In this document: in pieces, positions 62,141 through 64,000 of the stretch | Numbering within the stretch: position 1 is the stretch's first letter | How the letters are laid out: every line of letters begins with the position of its first letter | Position numbers and translations under genes: made by a program | From: Actinomycetota bacterium | Lineage (GTDB): Bacteria > Actinomycetota > Thermoleophilia > Solirubrobacterales > JACPNS01 | DNA: 64,000 bases | Direction of reading: 5' to 3' | Assembly (NCBI GenBank): GCA_016213645.1 | Contig: JACQZY010000013.1 | Location: 1-64,000, forward strand | Notes under the pieces: generated by a model | What the model was told of the DNA's origin: nothing | Seen by the model: only the letters and a program-made list of their open reading frames with translations | Database searches by the model: none

Positions 62141-63276
62141 AGAATTCATCGATTGACCATCAAATTCGCCGGGCTGCCCTCTTCACGGATGAAGAAGTAA
62201 ACGCGATGCCGCTGAGCGAAGCAGACCAACACTTGCTGATGGAGATTCTCGATGCGGAGGAACTCGCGTCTCAACCAACACATCGGCGACCGTTCGCTGG
62301 GCGTCGGCCCTCATTGCGAGCATCGATCGGTCTTACAGGTGGGCTGGTCGCCGCCACGTGTGCGGTCGCGCTGATTCTTGCGGTCGCCGGCGGCGACAAG
62401 GGCGGTCCGACATCGCCAAGTCGTGCCTGGGCGGCGTCCGACCTAGAGCTCGCAAATGCGGTGCCGCGAATCGCCATAAGCGAACCCGGCTGGAAGATCA
62501 CTCGCGCCGACGAATTCTCCGCCGAACAAGGCGAGTTCACGATGAAAAACGGCTCGCGACGAGTAGATCTTTTCTGGCGCCCGATCAAGCAGTACGAGTC
62601 GTGGCTGAACGACCGCGCCCACGGCTCTATTGAGCTGCCGCCAATCGAGATCCTCGGCGAGCGCGTTCGGGCATTTAGATACGCCCACGCATCGACTTTG
62701 CCCACCGACGCCGACGTGTATGCCGCCCTATGGCGCACCGATCGCGTTACCGTGGAATTCGTCTCGATGTCGATCGGATCGAACACATCGATCCGCGATC
62801 AGCGGTTCATCTCGATGTTGAAGAAGCTGCGGTACGTGAGTGCCGACGACTGGTTGTCCGCCATGCCCGACAGTGTCGTATTACCCGGCGAGACCGCTTC
62901 AACGGTCGGAGAAATGCTCAAGGCAATTCCGCTTCCCGATGGTTTTGACACTGAAGTGCTGAAATCAGATGAAGCCGTTCGCGACCGATACCAGCTGGGC
63001 GCGAAAGTCGCCGGCGCGGTCGGTTGCGCGTGGATCCAGGATTGGCTGGATGCGACGGCCGCCAACGACAAGAACCGGGCCGCAGCCGCGATCGATGCCA
63101 TGAGCACGACTGATCGCTGGCCGGTGATTCAGCAGATGAATCGCGAAGGTGAATACGGGTACCACCTGTCGCAGTACGCGTTCGCGATGGCTAACGGAGG
63201 CGTCATACCGGACAGCAACGGAAAGCTCACCGTACGCGAAACCTACAGAAGCGCGCTCGGCTGCCCTGGTGGATAA
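62137..63276 (+). CDS. Probable membrane anti-sigma factor
   Basis: 379 aa. A cytoplasmic N-terminus of about 65 residues, one transmembrane helix (about 66-90, IGLTGGLVAATCAVALILAVAGG), and a 285-residue outer domain of unknown fold. It has the position of an anti-sigma factor, but the N-terminus lacks the usual His-x3-Cys-x2-Cys zinc motif. The role rests on overlap with the sigma gene. The outer domain could be a sensor. No other family features seen. Confidence 0.7.
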   Translation: MKNSSIDHQIRRAALFTDEEVNAMPLSEADQHLLMEILDAEELASQPTHRRPFAGRRPSLRASIGLTGGLVAATCAVALILAVAGGDKGGPTSPSRAWAASDLELANAVPRIAISEPGWKITRADEFSAEQGEFTMKNGSRRVDLFWRPIKQYESWLNDRAHGSIELPPIEILGERVRAFRYAHASTLPTDADVYAALWRTDRVTVEFVSMSIGSNTSIRDQRFISMLKKLRYVSADDWLSAMPDSVVLPGETASTVGEMLKAIPLPDGFDTEVLKSDEAVRDRYQLGAKVAGAVGCAWIQDWLDATAANDKNRAAAAIDAMSTTDRWPVIQQMNREGEYGYHLSQYAFAMANGGVIPDSNGKLTVRETYRSALGCPGG

Positions 63277-63384
63277 GCCGGAGTCTCAATCGTCTGTAGG
63301 TCCATCGGCAACCTCGACTCTTCCCACGTTGCCTCTCGATCCGTAAGCCGCTTGAGACTCGCGAAGTCCGATACTTCTTAAACT

Positions 63385-63408
63385 ATACAAATTTCGATTA
63401 TTTTGTAT
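63385..63408. promoter_or_regulatory. AT-rich inverted repeat ATACAAA-N10-TTTGTAT
   Basis: Perfect 7-base arms in the 152-bp gap before the edge gene, 21 bp from its ATG. This patch is the most AT-rich of the right end and probably holds the promoter and an operator. Confidence 0.5.
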
Positions 63409-63428
63409 GTTATTGATATGCTGTCTCC

Positions 63429-64000
63429 ATGAGCACCAAGGAATTGAAGCTCGAACAGATCGAAGATCTGATCGCTCTACGGCATCTCGACGCCGTGATT
63501 GCGCCGACTCCCGAACTTGAGCAAGTTCGTGCGAATCTCGAACGCCGAATCGGCACCACTGTTTCACAGCGCACGGCCGCGTGTGTCCTCAACGTCAGTC
63601 CCGCCGCACTCGGCAGTTGGACGCGCTCGGGGGATCTGCCGTTGGTGATGAACGAGAATGGGCGAAATGAGTTTCCGACCGGTTACCTCATTGATCTCGC
63701 AATCGCGATCGACCGCGAGCGCGGTGCCGGCGGCCGAGCGCATTCGCTGGAGCCAGTCATGCGCGAGCAACGCAGGCGTGCCGAGCGCATCCTCAAGCAT
63801 CCAGAACAACTGATCCCATCAACGGCCACCGATCCGCACAATCGCGCCAACCACTTCGCACTCGCCTACCACCAGGAAGTCGCACGACACCTCACTCGCG
63901 CCCAGGCCGATGACGCCCTGCGGCGTGTTTGGCGACTTCGATACCAGGGCCGCATGCACCGCCGTTACGCCGACTGCTGGGAGCGAATCCTCAACGACTC
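63429..64000 (+). CDS. Helix-turn-helix protein, cut by the window edge
   Basis: At least 190 residues, open to the end. It begins MSTKELKLEQIEDLIAL. Residues 45-95 (TVSQRTAACVLNVSPAALGSWT, then PTGYLIDLAIAI) look like a MerR- or DNA-binding antitoxin-type helix-turn-helix, followed by a basic helical tail (MREQRRRAERILKHPEQ). No function recognised. It resembles the first gene of a toxin-antitoxin pair in size and place, but the partner is outside the window. The frame has no stop up to base 64000. Confidence 0.7.
   Translation, partial: MSTKELKLEQIEDLIALRHLDAVIAPTPELEQVRANLERRIGTTVSQRTAACVLNVSPAALGSWTRSGDLPLVMNENGRNEFPTGYLIDLAIAIDRERGAGGRAHSLEPVMREQRRRAERILKHPEQLIPSTATDPHNRANHFALAYHQEVARHLTRAQADDALRRVWRLRYQGRMHRRYADCWERILND

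Noticed and set aside
1-64000. tRNA or rRNA genes
   Set aside because: I looked for GGTTCGAATCC-like T-arms and rRNA motifs and saw none. Without a covariance search a single tRNA could be missed.

Overview
The window is high-GC DNA (about 60-65% by eye) and looks like a chromosomal segment of an actinobacterium. Supporting signs are a fadE-fadE-fadA-fabG4-maoC fatty-acid cluster of the mycobacterial type, an F420/NADP oxidoreductase, a MoaD-MoaE fusion, frequent GTG starts, and secreted proteins with RTX blocks that end in a Cys-Gly-x-Gly-x-Asp...Cys cap. That cap style reminds me of Thermoleophilia (Solirubrobacterales). The class-level assignment is inference. I saw no rRNA, tRNA, CRISPR array, transposase, integrase or phage gene.

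Layout. 1-549: 126-bp tandem repeats and palindromes, no gene. 550-4683: F420-type oxidoreductase, secreted esterase, and a membrane protein with two TM-GGDEF modules. 4780-10976: a minus-strand lipid operon (two acyl-CoA dehydrogenases, thiolase, FabG4-type reductase, MaoC hydratase), divergent from a LysR regulator at 11188-12120. 12304-24696: nitrate respiration. It holds membrane-anchored copper nitrite reductase (nirK), narGHJI with overlapping genes, and two overlapping narK transporters. 25074-29802: cofactor supply for NarG, as two divergent units, moaC-mog-moeA (minus) and moaX(moaD-moaE)-moaA-mobA (plus). 29997-36042: a duplicated module of acetoacetate-decarboxylase-like protein plus acyl-CoA dehydrogenase. 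The second copy carries an extra dehydrogenase subunit that lacks the usual catalytic Glu motif.

36183-51040 is the most striking region. It holds two minus-strand secreted proteins, a beta-propeller and a 4286-residue protein made of RTX blocks, 19 Ig-like repeats and a C-terminal clan GH-A glycosidase-like domain. The stretch lies between two 436-bp direct repeats about 98% identical, formed by the 3' end and terminator of the preceding acyl-CoA dehydrogenase gene. The distal copy belongs to a broken dehydrogenase remnant. Next to it, an AAA ATPase and a VapBC pair (51477-53905) lie between a second pair of direct repeats of about 89 bp, and a 45-bp scrap of the giant gene lies inside that segment. 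Repeated recombination has clearly shaped 36-54 kb, and I saw no mobility gene there.

54211-64000: a HigB toxin with a HigA antitoxin fused to an IrrE-type metallopeptidase, a haemolysin-III protein, a PLP lyase/decarboxylase coupled to an FGGY sugar kinase, a membrane protein with an HEFGH motif divergent from an FKBP lipoprotein, a small secreted protein, an ECF sigma factor overlapping a probable anti-sigma gene, and a helix-turn-helix gene cut by the window edge.

How the parts work together. The nar, nirK, narK and molybdenum-cofactor genes form a nearly self-contained unit for nitrate uptake, nitrate to nitrite, and nitrite to nitric oxide. No NO reductase gene is present. The two lipid or acyl-CoA clusters are degradation or remodelling operons, each with palindromic candidate operators. 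The 36-54 kb region is accessory and surface-related.
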